Positions 1 to 10,795 of a DNA stretch of 28,365 nt are shown piece by piece. The stretch comes from Penium margaritaceum (taxonomy: Eukaryota > Streptophyta > Zygnematophyceae > Desmidiales > Peniaceae): NCBI GenBank assembly GCA_023375785.1, contig SZWC01015046.1, positions 43,184-71,548 of the forward strand. Direction: 5' to 3'. The number at the start of each line of letters is the position of its first letter. Position 1 is the first letter of the stretch. The position numbers and the translations under genes are program-made. The notes under the pieces were generated by a model that searched no databases, was not told the DNA's origin, and saw nothing but the letters and a program-made list of their open reading frames with translations.

Positions 1-39
1 AAGCGTTGCACTCTCAAGCGTTGCACTCTCAAGCGTTGC
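1..39. repeat. 15-bp tandem repeat at window edge
   Basis: The unit AAGCGTTGCACTCTC occurs twice in full and then partly (AAGCGTTGC) before the sequence changes. The array is cut by the window start, so its true length is unknown. No gene is associated with it. Confidence 0.85.
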
Positions 40-444
40 CCGAGAGTTGGGGCATGCCCAGACGTAGTCGCACACCGTAAAAAGTCGCACCAGAAAGATT
101 CGAACAGGAAAGAATTGCGCCGGGATGGATGAGACACAGTGTGAGCACGCCAGGTATGAGGAGAGGCTCCAGTGGCAGAAATGGCTGAAGGCTGGCGTCC
201 GTCCGGATAGCCTCCGGCGCCACGATAGGTTCCGTCGGCAGCAGCCCAGAGCAGCTCGGAGCTGCTCGGAGATGCTGAGTGGCACAGGCGATCTGGCTTG
301 CGGCCGAGCTCTGAGGTTCTGACTGCCGCAGGGCTCGAAACAAAAAGCGTGTCAACAATCTGAACTGAGCGGAGCTGGGAGACGTGGGCCACTGGCGCCA
401 ATTCCCGTGCCGGCGAAGCTTAGAGGTCGCGGGAGGCTGGGACA

Positions 445-476
<32 letters not shown>

Positions 477-3295
477 GGTGGAGAGGTAGAGGTCCACTGG
501 ACCCTTGAAGTGTGGCCAGCTGTCACAGCTCACGCGACGTCCTGAGCGACGTCCTGTACCGCCGAAGTGGCAACTTCGGCACTACTCTCAACCACGTACG
601 TGACAGGAGACCAGTGAGCAGCTTCGGTTAGCCCAGAGAGGCGCAAAGAATCATCTCCAGCCGCACTTCCGGGGCAGGTTTTCTTCGGAGTCGCATGGAG
701 GGCCTGAGAATTTTCAGACCTCACCACACCTCGCTCAGACTTTCCACCACACCTCGAGAGAACACACGTGGCGAGCGAGGAGAGCGTGAGAGGTCAGGCG
801 CTCGCCCAAGCAGCTGAGCATGAGAGGTATGGGGTTCGACCCACCGGTGCCTGGCATGAAGCGGGATGGGCGGAGCAAATGAAGGGGGGGTTTGTTTGTA
901 AAGTGAAAGTTGAAAGTGTCTCCGTCAGTCGTTTTTTCGTCTAACCCCGCAGATGGTGGAACGGGTAGAGTGAGATTTGGCCGATTGTACTCCATCGGAG
1001 AGCGGAAAACCAAACTTGAGATACGAACGAAGTGAGGTTAGGGACACGCGAAAATGTGAGAGATTCTCTCAGAAGGCACTGTCCAATACAGAATACGACC
1101 GAGGGATCTCATGACAGAGAAATCATTATCTTTGTCCAAAACTGCATCTGACCCGTACAATACTTTTCACAAGGAGAGGATCCTTTGTGAACGAAAAGGG
1201 CCAGCAGAGAACGTCGGGCTCTTTGCGAGATAGAGAGATCGCGGTCTCTACCGCGAGGGCTGAAAAGGTTTCCGAAGAGTTCGGACGCGCGCGAATCGCA
1301 TTTTGAGGCCGTTTTTGGAACGGCTTTTCCACCGTCGTGTCGAAAGCCGCCTACTTGCGAATTACAACGACGACTCTATTTGAAAGGACAAGAGAAGCCA
1401 ACGGCTACAAAAACGACTATCCATATCGATGATGAGAAAACGTTGAAAAGGCACATCCAGCTCATTTGTTTTTTTACGCAAGCCGACCTCAGGAACCAAG
1501 TCTTGAAACAGCTCGCACAAGACGCCCGCCTTCTGTGCAAAATGAAAACTTCCCATAAATCAGCATGAGTTCATCCAAAATTCGGGAATTTTGGAAGAAA
1601 TAAATATGAATCAGAAATCATGAACAATTCATGACACATTTAAACCTCTAATACAATGCCACATATTGGAGTGTTGCTTGACTAAGCCAAACCCCACAAA
1701 AAAACGCAAAGGGTAACAATGTTCGCCTTATCCCGATTTCCTGACCAATTTATCAATTTTAAATTTTTCAATTCTCCCAAAAAAGAAGGAAGAGGCCACT
1801 CCACAACATGAACTAACCATCCGTTATTCCCAGATATTAAATCAACTTCAAGAACATATTACACGTTTCAAAAAACTAGAAGAAATTTCAATAAAATATA
1901 TGAATCATTCACATTAAAAAGTATATCCTACATCCAAAAATAACCGTGGTCTAGATTCTAGTTCGACCCTAGCCCAGATTCGGTCCATAGGCCAGATTTG
2001 AGGCAAAGAGGAGTGTCGCGATGGGAGAGCCATCGTGTCACTCCTCCACTCTAGTTGGCCGCTAGGGTCCTATTTCCACGTGGCTCTGCCACATGGAACA
2101 ATACGTTTTTTTGTATGCATGTTCACAAAAATGACTCATGACAACTACGTACCTTTGTGGCAAGGTTTGTCTCAGCCAAAATGTTTGAGGCAGCCAGTCG
2201 TCCCCTCTCCTTGGATTAAATAATCTGATGGCTTTCTGGTTTGGGTCCATAGTTTGTCACAAAACGGCCTAGTGCAGTTATACCCTAAAACATATACATA
2301 AATCCGCGATACGTTTTGAATAGGGGTTTGCATGTAAAAGGAGGGGTGTGCGTGTCGGGGGTAAAAACGCGTGTCTTTTCTCGATTGCGACCGAGCGATG
2401 ACTTGTGTCTCAAATGGAAATTACGCTACAGCGCAGGTTGGGGCAGTGGCGGTGTTGATGCAGTGTGCGAGCTTCCACGCTCGTTGCTTAGTCTTCTGCC
2501 CCTTCAGTCTGCTGCTTTGGAAGTCTGAGTGCTCTGGATTTGTTACTCAGATGTGCACGCGCTAGTGTTAGAGTCAGAAAGCAGCTGAAAACTGGAAGTA
2601 ACTCATTAAAAATGAAGAATGAGCAACAATGGGAGACCCCTCCAAGTTCTAGCTCCCCCCCCCCCCCCGATGTGTAGAGCTTGTTACTCAACTAACCAAC
2701 CAATCAGAAAATAGACCTAGCACTATTTTTTGGCAGGCGGGGTTTTCTCGGTGAGCCCTGCCAGACGGCCGACAGCCCAAAACCCGGACGTCGTCCGTTT
2801 TGCCTGAACATTGGACCATACCATAATACCGATGTTGTGAACACAATCGTGCGGTAAGAAACAGCTAGAAAACTAACAGCAACGGGTTATGGCTGCCCGA
2901 AACCAGGCAGTGCCTACGATGGTCCATGATGCCAAACAGTGCTACGCAACACGAGACACGGACCCTAGGCAGATCATGACGCTGCAGACACAATGGTACA
3001 GTCAGATCCAGTGCCGGACGTATGAAGACAACATCTGCAGCGGCAGTGACCACCGGCGGCCTGATCGCCGAGGAGGCCTGCCGATGGAGCTGAGCACATT
3101 GCCACAGGGAGGAGGCTCCAGCGAACTACGTGTAAGCCTCAGCGTGCGTCGGCTCCACCGGACGACACTCGAGCAGCGTTGAGTCTCGCCGTCAGTCATC
3201 CGCACGCCGATGTACACAAGCTAGGAGGACACAACAGAGCCCAATGAGAGATGCGAAAAAAACCAACAGTCTCCTTTCTTTATTTTCATTTATGT
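40..3295. other. Unassigned region upstream of the chromovirus
   Basis: I recognise no gene here. Open frames are short and unlike known families. The longest (minus strand, 29-526) owes its polyproline run to a G homopolymer. Positions 561-580 form a perfect 8-bp stem with a 4-base loop (GCCGAAGT/ACTTCGGC). A 14-C run lies at 2655-2668. About 1560-2000 is AT-rich. Positions 2889-3182 hold a 97-codon plus-strand frame without recognisable motifs. Spliced exons of an unknown gene cannot be excluded. Confidence 0.5.
445..475. repeat. Poly-G homopolymer (31 G)
   Basis: There are thirty-one consecutive G residues on the plus strand. Such runs form quadruplexes and are often mis-sized in sequencing, so the stated length may be unreliable. 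It encodes polyproline in one minus-strand frame, which explains that frame's apparent protein. Confidence 0.9.
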
Positions 3296-3945
3296 TGTAG
3301 CGGGAGGACCAGTTCAGCCCTCCCACCTCGCATTAGCGAGGGGGTGGTTTGCAACCACCCCTCGCTAATGCGAGGGTTGGCCAGTGGCCAGCCACACGCT
3401 AGCCGCCAAGTAGTTGGCGGCCGGCTGGGTGGCCGGCGGCCGGACAACTGGTGGCTCGATCGACGACTGAGAGGTTGCAAGGGCCTCGAGGGCGAGGCTG
3501 GTGGCCTCGTGCCCTCGCCCTCGCTCACCCTCCTCACTAGTGAAAGCGAGTGAGGACGAGGGATAGAGCAAGAGCGAGAGCAAGGTACACACGATAGAAG
3601 TTAGCGTGAAATCACCGATTGTGCCTCGCATGCGATGATTTCGCGCCGACGCGTTAAAGACGAAACTCGAGTTTGTTTAGGTCAAATATAAGTTTCAAAA
3701 GCGGAACACTTGTGCGAACTCACGAGTTTGGGATAATACCCCCTTCGTTCCGGACCCAGAACAAAGGGGCGAGGTAGAAAGAGAAATGAACCTCAGGATA
3801 CTTGAAACAATAAACTCTCTCTGCACGGGTCGTTGATGACGATTGCCCCAAAGAGTGACATAGAGGGGAAAAATCCTTGAGCGAGCTCTAGACGCCATTG
3901 TGCAAGCTCCAACGACGACCTAATTGAAGGAGCTGGAGACATAAA
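3296..3945 (+). repeat. 5' LTR (portion alignable to 3' LTR)
   Basis: It begins TGTAGCGGGAG and aligns by eye with 10796 onward, through a palindrome, a GGCC-rich segment, a shared GCCCTCGCCCTCGCTCACCC block, and a segment with GAAATCACCGA and CGCGCCGACGC. Similarity fades near 3945. The true LTR probably runs further. A TATA-like sequence (TATAAAA, 4017-4023) and a motif near 4651-4730 that weakly resembles 11610-11660 suggest an LTR over 1 kb, with the 3' copy shortened by deletion. That extension is inference. Confidence 0.85.
3326..3375. repeat. Nested palindrome in 5' LTR
   Basis: Arms of 24 and 23 bases (3326-3349 and 3353-3375) are reverse complements except for one extra G, with a TGC loop. 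Each arm is itself a small hairpin (CTCGC-ATTA-GCGAG in the left arm, CTCGC-TAAT-GCGAG in the right). A cruciform or two side-by-side hairpins could form. Confidence 0.9.
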
Positions 3946-4860
3946 TGTTTTAGAGGTTTTCAAAGTAGGACAACCCTCGCAACCAAGTATATGATGGTTC
4001 CGGTGGCTACAAAGGATATAAAACGCCACAAGTAGCTACAACAACAGTAGAAACATTGGAGAGGGGTACAGGCTTAAAACTTAATTGTTTTAAGTGTCGT
4101 AAATTGCGTTTGAAAGCTCTTGAGGAGCTCTATGTTTTTCAGCCAACTCCTCTAAGCTCCTCCCACGCGCCAGAGGGCTAGGTGGAGTTTCCTTGGATTG
4201 GATGGGGAGGGTCCACCCCCAAACCACCATATTTTTCCCTCTTCTCAAGGCTCCCTCTCCTCCTCTTAAACCAAAAACTGGGACAGTGTCCTTTTCCAAC
4301 AGCAGGGAATCTCACGGCCTGATTGGAAAAGAACAAAGAGGAAGGCGCCACTTTGAGAGGCCGCAACATTGCTGGGGAGCCCAAGGAGGGTGCCTCCAAG
4401 GAGGCACAAGGCACACCAAGAGAAAGCAAGAAGAGGCCAAGGAAGATCAGAAGACAAAGAACAAGACAAGGTTTGTGAGGAGGGAGCGTGTGAGGGTGCA
4501 AAATCTTAGTTAGAGTAGATCTTCCCTCCTCACCCTTTTTGGGCGGTGCTCAAATTCTTGTAGCTTCTTGATCATGCCTTGCTTTGTTTTTCTAGGATCT
4601 TTAGCTTGCCTAGGACCATGAGTCACGGCTTAGGGTTTTGCCTCGAATTTACATGATTGTGCCGACCGTGGCGGCATAGAAAAGTAGTATTTTTCTACCA
4701 CATGATTGTGCCGACCGTGGCGGGCTAGAAAGACAAGAATAAAATGTATTAATTGCCTCATCGATCGTGAGAGCAAGGTGACTTTGGGAGGCGACATCTC
4801 CTCGAAGTCGTGTGGTGACCCTCATAATGGTCTTCGTGTGTTAGTTGCACAGGTGACGGA
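3946..4860 (+). promoter_or_regulatory. Putative LTR R/U5 and leader region
   Basis: The stretch lies between the alignable 5' LTR and the first gag frame. It holds the TATA-like TATAAAA at 4017-4023 and no convincing coding frame. A 24-base direct repeat starting ACATGATTGTGCCGACC occurs at 4651-4674 and 4700-4723, a 49-base period. No exact TGGTATCAGAGC primer binding site is visible here. I take it as the rest of the LTR plus untranslated leader. Confidence 0.45.
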
Positions 4861-6885
4861 ATGGTAAGTACCGGACCGTCCAAGACCACCAAGGGTAAGG
4901 TGGTGACGGTCTCACCACACGCCCTCAGTGAGCTCCAAGTCTTGGGAGCCGCCGTCTCGAGCATGGCTACCAAACCAAAGGCAACCATACCGCCAAAGGC
5001 AACCGGCGCCAACCTTGGCGACACCAAGAAGCGTGTGGAAGCCGGAGGACTGCTCGACGAGCACGTCGACGCACGCGTGGACGACCTCCACGCGACGGAC
5101 GACACACTCAAGGAGGACCACCCGGGCCTGGACTCGACAAAGAGCACGACGCCGACGATGATGAAGGCGAAGAGGATCGGAATCATCGTCATTGTCGTGT
5201 GACAAGCTAAAGCCAATCGCTCGATAAGGGCAAGATGTTTGCCGGATTGCCTGAAGTTATCAATAGCAGCGAGGCTGTCGAGAGCAGTAAAAGTGCCAAG
5301 AGCAGCCACGTGAGGAGTCCCCCCAAAAACAAGCCGGAAGACGTCATCGCAAAGGTAATTTGCAAACACCGTTGGATTCTTGCCGAGTTGGCTACCAAGG
5401 CGACGAGCCGACTGAAGATCACCGTCAATGGTTAGAGTGAAGCACCACCCGAAGGAGTGAGGACGGGCTCCCCTTCCAAAAATGTGGGTGTGATGGGAAA
5501 AACCAACACCCAAGAAAGCGTTGACAGCCTTCTCCGGAATGTGGGACTCCTCGGAGGTGTATACATGAACCTTACCCTTCTGTAGTGGATAACGGTATAT
5601 GGACAGTGTGACGTCCTTGAGGCTATCGCTAACGCTCTGATGACATCATAGTTGAAGTTTGCGTTCGCCGACCTGTTGGCCCACGTCGGGCAGAGCATCA
5701 TGGACCTCGACCGTGATCGTCATTTGCAAAGCCTGGCCGCTCAAGAGGCAACCCGTCAATGCGATGACTTCAACAAGGATTACAGAGCGTGACCCAGGTG
5801 TAGATACAGCGGTGATTATAGCGGGTTGCAAGTGTTAATGCCATCGCTAGTGGCGCTGAGGACTCTTCTATCTCGACGACCTTGGGGCCGATCATGAAGA
5901 CATCCTTCCTCCACAGTGTGCAGATCTTCCAGAAAGGCATGAAGCTGACTGATTGGCTGAACCGTATGCAACACGTTCTACATGTCCACAAGGCTCCACT
6001 CAGTCAGTGGGGCGACCTTTCCATGATGCGGCTTGAAGAAGAGCTCTTCAAGTATGTGGTCAAAAGTGGGATGCGTAGCAGCCACACCTCAAGTGGCAGC
6101 CCATGCCGTGGGAGGCCTTTTGTGCCATCATGCGTAAGAAGTGCATCCAACATGTCTTACGTAAGATCAAGGACTTGAAGCAGTTGGGTAGCTCATTTGG
6201 GGCTCACTTGAGCGAATTCACCGCACTCGTGGAGGAAGCCAAAAGCTTTATCGAGATCGATGGGGCAAAGAGCTTCAAGTACCTAGAGTGCCTGCTGCTT
6301 GAGTACTTGCGTGAGGGTCTTGTCAGCAAGAAGCTGAAGGAAAAGTCCACCACAATGGCAATCGTCCAGGCTTGGACAAGTTGGAGGGCACTGCAGGAAT
6401 ACATGAATGAAGTCTATTTGGCAAACCCGAAGAAATACTCATATGCATGGCCGAACGCGCATGCACACCACAGCCGCAACATACGCATGGACGCTGTGGG
6501 GGTTGGATGGGCAGTCGGGCAGCGGGGTAGGGCCAAGGGCAAATAGCCTGCAAACCCTCCAGTCAAGAACACTCGTAGGCACAAGACCCTAAACCACAAG
6601 CGCAGTCGTGTCAACGACAAGCTGCAGGCGACGCGTGAACATCACAACACGGCCTTCCGCAATGGACTGTGTCACAACTGCATGCAGCCTCGCCACTTTA
6701 GGGCTCAATGTCCTGAGGCTGCTGGTGGTGGACAAGAGGCTGCGGAGTTAGCCGTAGTAGTAGCAAATCATGGGGATGGTGTAGCAAGAGGACGTAAACA
6801 GGGCCATCGACAGGGCCGCGGTCGTGGCAATGGACCCGACCGTGAAAACGGGCAGGGCCGTGGTGCGGGTTTTCCCCACCCCTGA
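4861..6885 (+). pseudogene. gag: gag pseudogene of the chromovirus
   Basis: Gag forms the particle and binds element RNA. The region starts with a 113-codon frame (ATG at 4861, stop at about 5202) rich in Lys, Thr and Asp, followed by further frames at 5235-5435 and about 5656-5790. The capsid-like part spans 5882-6546 in two frames. It includes the words DWLNRMQHVL and PWEAFCAIMRKK, which match the Retrotrans_gag pattern of W, then PW-aF and a basic helix. A frameshift lies near 6070-6105. A perfect CX2CX4HX4C zinc knuckle (CHNCMQPRHFRAQC, 6670-6711) is followed by an RGR/GRG-rich tail to about 6885. The frames cannot be read through as one protein. The N-terminal assignment rests on position and is weaker than that of the capsid and knuckle. 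Confidence 0.8.
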
Positions 6886-6973
6886 GTGACGTTAGTGGAA
6901 ACCACTCTGGGATAAAACTAGATCACGAGTGTGGGTTCATGTTTTCAGATGAGGATGTTAAACATTGTAATTT

Positions 6974-7381
6974 TTGACAAGTTCAAATGTCTCTGCTGTG
7001 TTCTCTCCTCTTGTTAAGCCTCATTCTACACTTGCTGACCTGCATTGCCCACTAAACCTTGTATCTCCAGATGAGATGCATGATCATATCTGCTTAGTGG
7101 TGGCAACACCGACCACTATGCAAGAGTTGTGTGACGTGGTGATCGAAGCAAACACCCTCAAAGTGATGAGTTCAATCACGTTCGATGTACCGCTGGTCGA
7201 CGATTTTGACCCGGTCAAATTTAAAGACTGGAAGGTGCTAGCCTCTCATGTGCCGACAAGATGTGGAATCGAGAAGGTGAATCGTGGGAGGTGCAGCGTC
7301 TACCGCATAGATTGCATGTTTATCACAAACTCGACTTTCAGTTGTCAAACCTGTTCACTCCGAGGAGTGAGGGTAACATGA
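6974..7381 (+). pseudogene. gag-pol junction open frame
   Basis: This 135-codon plus-strand frame between the zinc knuckle and the protease relic contains LVDDFDPVKFKDW and MQELCDVVIEANTLKVMSS. It has no motif I can assign. Its place in a Ty3/gypsy element suggests gag-pol linker or the protease N-terminal flank, possibly with a frameshift. It ends in a stop just before the protease-like segment. Confidence 0.4.
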
Positions 7382-7383
7382 CG

Positions 7384-7590
7384 ATGTAATTCAAACGACA
7401 CCTAGCTGGCGCTCCCATGAATGTATTGGCTAACATTGGAGGGGATGACTCTTTTGTTAGCCTTGGCTTCATCTGACAAGTGGGCCTTCAGTACGAGCCA
7501 TCGAATGGTGCAGTTGTCGTCGGTGACAACCGTACGGAACCCGTGATCAGTACCTGTAAAGCAAAAATTTGTAAGCAAAGATACATAGAG
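7384..7590 (+). pseudogene. Retropepsin-like protease relic, active site lost
   Basis: The family cleaves the Gag-Pol polyprotein with an aspartate in a D-T/S-G-A loop. Here the in-frame words are MNVLANIGGDDSFVSLGFI (7417-7473), followed by TGA at 7474. The context, a hydrophobic strand, then the loop, then a SFVS strand, fits Ty3/gypsy retropepsin. The catalytic D-T-G appears as N-I-G at 7432-7440: Asp is Asn and Thr is Ile, each one transition away. A stop (TAA) also lies a few codons upstream, at about 7387. The following bases keep protease-like words (VVVGDNR, near 7510-7530). The protein would be inactive even if made. Confidence 0.7.
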
Positions 7591-7862
7591 TGTCATATTG
7601 AAGGTACTCAACCTTCTTGACCCATTGCATGTGGTGCTAGGCAATTGTGGCTCTGATGCGCTTTGAATCAAAATGCGTGATCCTTCATAAGTGACATAAT
7701 CACTTTACGTTGATTCTAAATATGGAATTTTCATCGTCACGACTAAAAGTCTATGCCAGCCTCTCTGCGATGAAGGTCAAGAAATGAATTCGACAAGGGT
7801 GTAAAATTTTCTTAGCTCAGCTACAGAAATTGGAGAACTACATAAAGGAAGACATGCCATAA

Positions 7863-8578
7863 GAGATCAAATCTCTATTGGCGGAGTTCTTGGATGTATT
7901 CGAAGACCCACCGGCTGGGCTTATACCAAAACGATACATGGGCCACATACATCTGTTGCAACCGAAGGTGACTCCTTCATTCAGACCCATGTACCACCCC
8001 AGTCCGGCAGAGAGGTGAGAGGCTGAATGCCAAATGAAAGAGTACCTTGCAAAAAGGACTGTGGTGTACACATGTGTGTGGACAACCGGACGTTGAACAA
8101 GCTGACGATGAAAGATTGATTCCCCTTACTGCGGATCAAGGACCTGTCTGGCCAACTCCAATGGACAAAAGTATTTTTGTCCTTGGATTTGCCTCAAGTT
8201 TATCATAAAAACATATTACGGAAGTTGATGTCTCCAAAACAGTGTTTTTAAGGCACATGGGACACTATCAGTTCAGTTTTAACGAACGCCCCGACAACAT
8301 TCCGGGAAAAACTTAACTGAACGTTCGCCAAGAAACTCCGTCACTTTGTCTTGGTTTACCTGGACGATATTCAAGTTTTTTCCATATCCATGGAAGAGCA
8401 CACAGAACATCTGCGTGAGGTCCTCACAATCCTTGAGGGACATAAATTCTATACAAAAGTGAGCAAGTGCAAGTTTGTAGAAGATGAGTTTGAATGCCTT
8501 GGACACATAGTCGGCAAGGACGGTATCCGTGTGGACCCACGAAAGGTCCAAAATATCGTGGACTGGCCATGCCCATGA
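7863..8578 (+). pseudogene. Reverse transcriptase pseudogene
   Basis: RT copies element RNA into DNA. The first 51 codons (7863-8015) read LLAEFLDVFEDPP, then RPMYHPSPAER, the usual start of Ty3/gypsy RT, before TGA at 8016. After a frameshift between 8016 and 8072 the frame continues with CVDNRTLNKLT, SLDLPQVYH (first catalytic Asp kept) and NAPTTFREKLN. Then comes YLDD at 8357-8368, which carries the two catalytic aspartates, and the connection words FECLGHIVGKDGIRVDP. In-frame stops lie at about 8117 (TGA), 8249 (TAA) and 8315 (TGA). An open 75-codon piece ends at 8578. The family call is firm and the copy is dead. Confidence 0.88.
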
Positions 8579-8589
8579 AATTTTGGACA

Positions 8590-9190
8590 GATGTGGTCTT
8601 TCCTTGGCCTTGGAAAATATTTTCGACGGTTTATGCAAGGGTCTTCGACCCTCGTAGCGCAGCTAACTTGGCTCACGTGAAAAGATGTACATTGGGATTG
8701 GACATCTGATTGTGAGAACACCTTTCTCAAAGTCAAAGAACTTCTATCCACAACGTCCGTCTTAGCTCTTCTAGATTCATCACAACCATGAGAGGTGCGA
8801 TGTGATGCATCAATAGCAGGACTTGGAGGAGTTTTCATGCAGAATGGTCACCTAGTTGCACATAAGAGCCGGAAGTTTATTCCCGCGGAGAGGCGGTACA
8901 CGACTAGGGATCGAGAGCTCCTCACGGTGGTAAATGCTTTCAAGATTTTCCATTGATACCTCAAAGGCGCTTAAGGGGGTATGACGGTCGTGCAGGACCA
9001 CAATCCATAAGTGTTTTTCCAAACGCATCCAAACCTGTCAAGACGAGAGGTTCGTTGGAGCGAATACCTGAGCCGATTCTTGTTCACATGAAAATATCGA
9101 CCAGGATGTATTAACATGGTCAATCCACTAAGCCGACAGCTTTTGGAAATCGAAGCAACCACCGAGGTTGGTGAGTATTTTATGGCCATT
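8590..9190 (+). pseudogene. RT connection and RNase H pseudogene
   Basis: RNase H removes the RNA strand after copying. The connection word FLGLGKYFRRFMQG lies near 8595-8640. The RNase H core follows with CDASIAGLGGVFMQ (Asp codon 8804-8806), SRKFIPAERRY and RELLTVVNAFKIFH. The read is cut by TGA at 8954, where relatives have Trp or Arg before YL-G. Beyond this, EYLSRF and NPLSR words appear up to about 9140. Several further stops are present. The order directly after RT matches Ty3/gypsy pol. Confidence 0.82.
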
Positions 9191-9376
9191 GCGTCAACAC
9201 CAGATCCCCCTGTGCCTCTATAGCAATCACCTCGAGAGATTGTCCACTACAATGATTTTATAAATAGGATCCAGATGGGATATTGTATGGATTATTGGTT
9301 TCAGGACTCTCAAAATCTAAAAAAATACAGATTGTTGGAAGCCTAAAAAATATTATGGCACGGAGAACAAATTGTT

Positions 9377-9940
9377 GTGCCGGAACCGGGAGACCTTCGA
9401 GTGAAGATTATCTCCCAGTTCCTCGACCCGCCGGTCACAGGTCATGTGGGACCTCAAAAGACCGAAAAGGCACTCTCAAACCACTATTGGTGGCCAAGAT
9501 GGAGTGTCGATGTTCGTAAGTATTGCATGACATACGGCCCATGTCTTAAAAAGCCTGCTCCACTCCTCCAACAGCTTCCCATTCCTGGGACTCAGCATGG
9601 ACTTCATTACTGGTCTTGTGGACACGACCCGTGGCCACGATGCAATGCAAGTGGTTGTAGATCTTCTGACGAAGATGACACACTTTTATCATACAACCAC
9701 TGATGTGAATGCGGAGGAGACCACTAGTCTCTTCTTTGATGGTGTCCTAAAATACCACGCCTTGCCATTGTACATTATCTTCGACAAAGATAGAAATTTT
9801 GTTAGTAAGTTCTGGCAGAAGATGCACGAGTTCTTTGGCAGCGAATCGTAAATATCAACAGCATTTCACCCTCAAATAGACGGCCAAATAGAGTGCATGA
9901 ACCACACTCTGGAGTAGATACTCCATTTACACGTGGATCC
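9377..9940 (+). pseudogene. Integrase pseudogene (HHCC and DDE core)
   Basis: Integrase inserts the cDNA into the host genome. The zinc-binding N-terminus is seen in QFLDPPVTGHVGPQKTEKAL followed by YWWPRW and YCMTYGPC. The usual first His seems replaced by Leu (FLDPP for HD-P), and one Cys of the second pair is Tyr. After a frameshift near 9597-9700 the core reads MDFITGLVDTTRGHDAMQVV (Asp at 9600-9602) and FDKDRNFVSKFW (Asp at 9783-9785). After a TAA at 9849 comes STAFHPQIDGQIECMN (Glu at 9891-9893). All three DDE residues survive, but stops and the frameshift prevent a product. A further stop follows NHTLE. Confidence 0.87.
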
Positions 9941-10188
9941 TAAAATGAATGACTGAGATGAATTCATAGCACCGGTAAAGTTTGCGGTGAATAACTTGGT
10001 GAATGAGTCTACACCGACAAAAGGCATATAATAACAAAAGTCATTGTGAGGTCTAGTTTCACACCGGTGACAAAGTGTTGCTTAGCACTAAGGATATTCG
10101 GCTGAAGTCGCCAGGGGCGTGAAAACTTCTACCAAAGTGGATTGGGTCATTTCCTATTGTTGCACGGATCGGGCTAGTAGCATACCAA

Positions 10189-10458
10189 TTGCTACTTCCG
10201 CCTAGTATGAAGATACCTGACGTATTTCATGTGAGCATGCTGGCTCCATACATCGAAGAGGGAACCTTTCAGCCACCACTAGCAGTCCTTGCTTCCGACG
10301 ACCAATACAAAGTTCTTCGCCTACTCCAGCACCAAGAGTGTATGCTCCGGTCAAGGGCTATTATGGGATATCTTATTCATTGGGTCGGTTGTAGACCTGA
10401 AGATAACTCATGGGAGCTTGAATCTCGGTTGTCCACAGGGGTGGTCAACGAGTACTAG
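10189..10458 (+). pseudogene. Integrase C-terminus with chromodomain
   Basis: The frame opens with IPDVFHVSMLAPY, the usual Ty3/gypsy integrase tail (FHVS-L), then a linker. The chromodomain follows: YKVLRLLQHQE, GYLIHWVGCRPEDNSWELES and a final VVNEY. The YL-HW-G----NSWE pattern is the chromodomain signature that places this element among the chromoviruses. The family domain targets integration to marked chromatin. The 89-codon segment has no internal stop, but it is detached from the integrase core by stops at about 9850-10100, so it is part of the same pseudogene. Confidence 0.85.
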
Positions 10459-10782
10459 AGCGAGCTGGCAGCTCGCATAGATTGACACGTGGCGGGGAGC
10501 ACCACCTGAACGCGGAAAAGTGAAAATCATTCCCGTAGGCTAGCATTCATAGACTGTGACCATAGGAGGTTGGGGACGTCCAACATAGTTTTTGCGCGGA
10601 CGTTTCAATGTAAAGGGAGGAGGTCGGTAGCCGTGCTGATCGACAAGTTAGAACTTAGGTCCAAGTGCCATGCACGTGTTCATGTTTAGTTGGTGATTGA
10701 AATTATTAATTTTCCTTCACAATGTTAACGACTCACTGTTGGACACTCTCTCTTATGTTCATGACCCGGGACGATTCATAAT
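10459..10782 (+). other. Chromovirus 3' untranslated region
   Basis: No coding frame is recognisable between the chromodomain stop and the polypurine tract. It holds a GGGAGGAGGT purine patch near 10617 and otherwise mixed sequence. I see nothing more in it. Confidence 0.6.
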
Positions 10783-10795
10783 AAGTGGGGAGGAA
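10783..10795 (+). promoter_or_regulatory. Polypurine tract of the chromovirus
   Basis: AAGTGGGGAGGAA directly precedes the TGTAG start of the 3' LTR. In LTR elements this tract primes plus-strand DNA synthesis. Its exact contact with the LTR start supports the LTR boundary at 10796. Confidence 0.85.

Noticed and set aside
125..322. Small plus-strand frame with EERLQWQKWLKAG as a gag fragment
   Set aside because: One helix-like word is not enough and no neighbouring retroelement part was found.
29..526. 165-codon minus-strand frame with polyproline
   Set aside because: Its most striking part is translation of a 31-G homopolymer, and the rest has no family features.
820..862. tRNA-like B box (GGTTCGACCC) near 835-845
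   Set aside because: No matching A box, acceptor stem or anticodon arm could be paired around it; the T-arm itself does not form a 5-bp stem.
4861..4875. TGGTAAGTACC as a chromovirus primer binding site
   Set aside because: Only the first five bases match TGGTATCAGAGC, and the LTR end next to it is not established.
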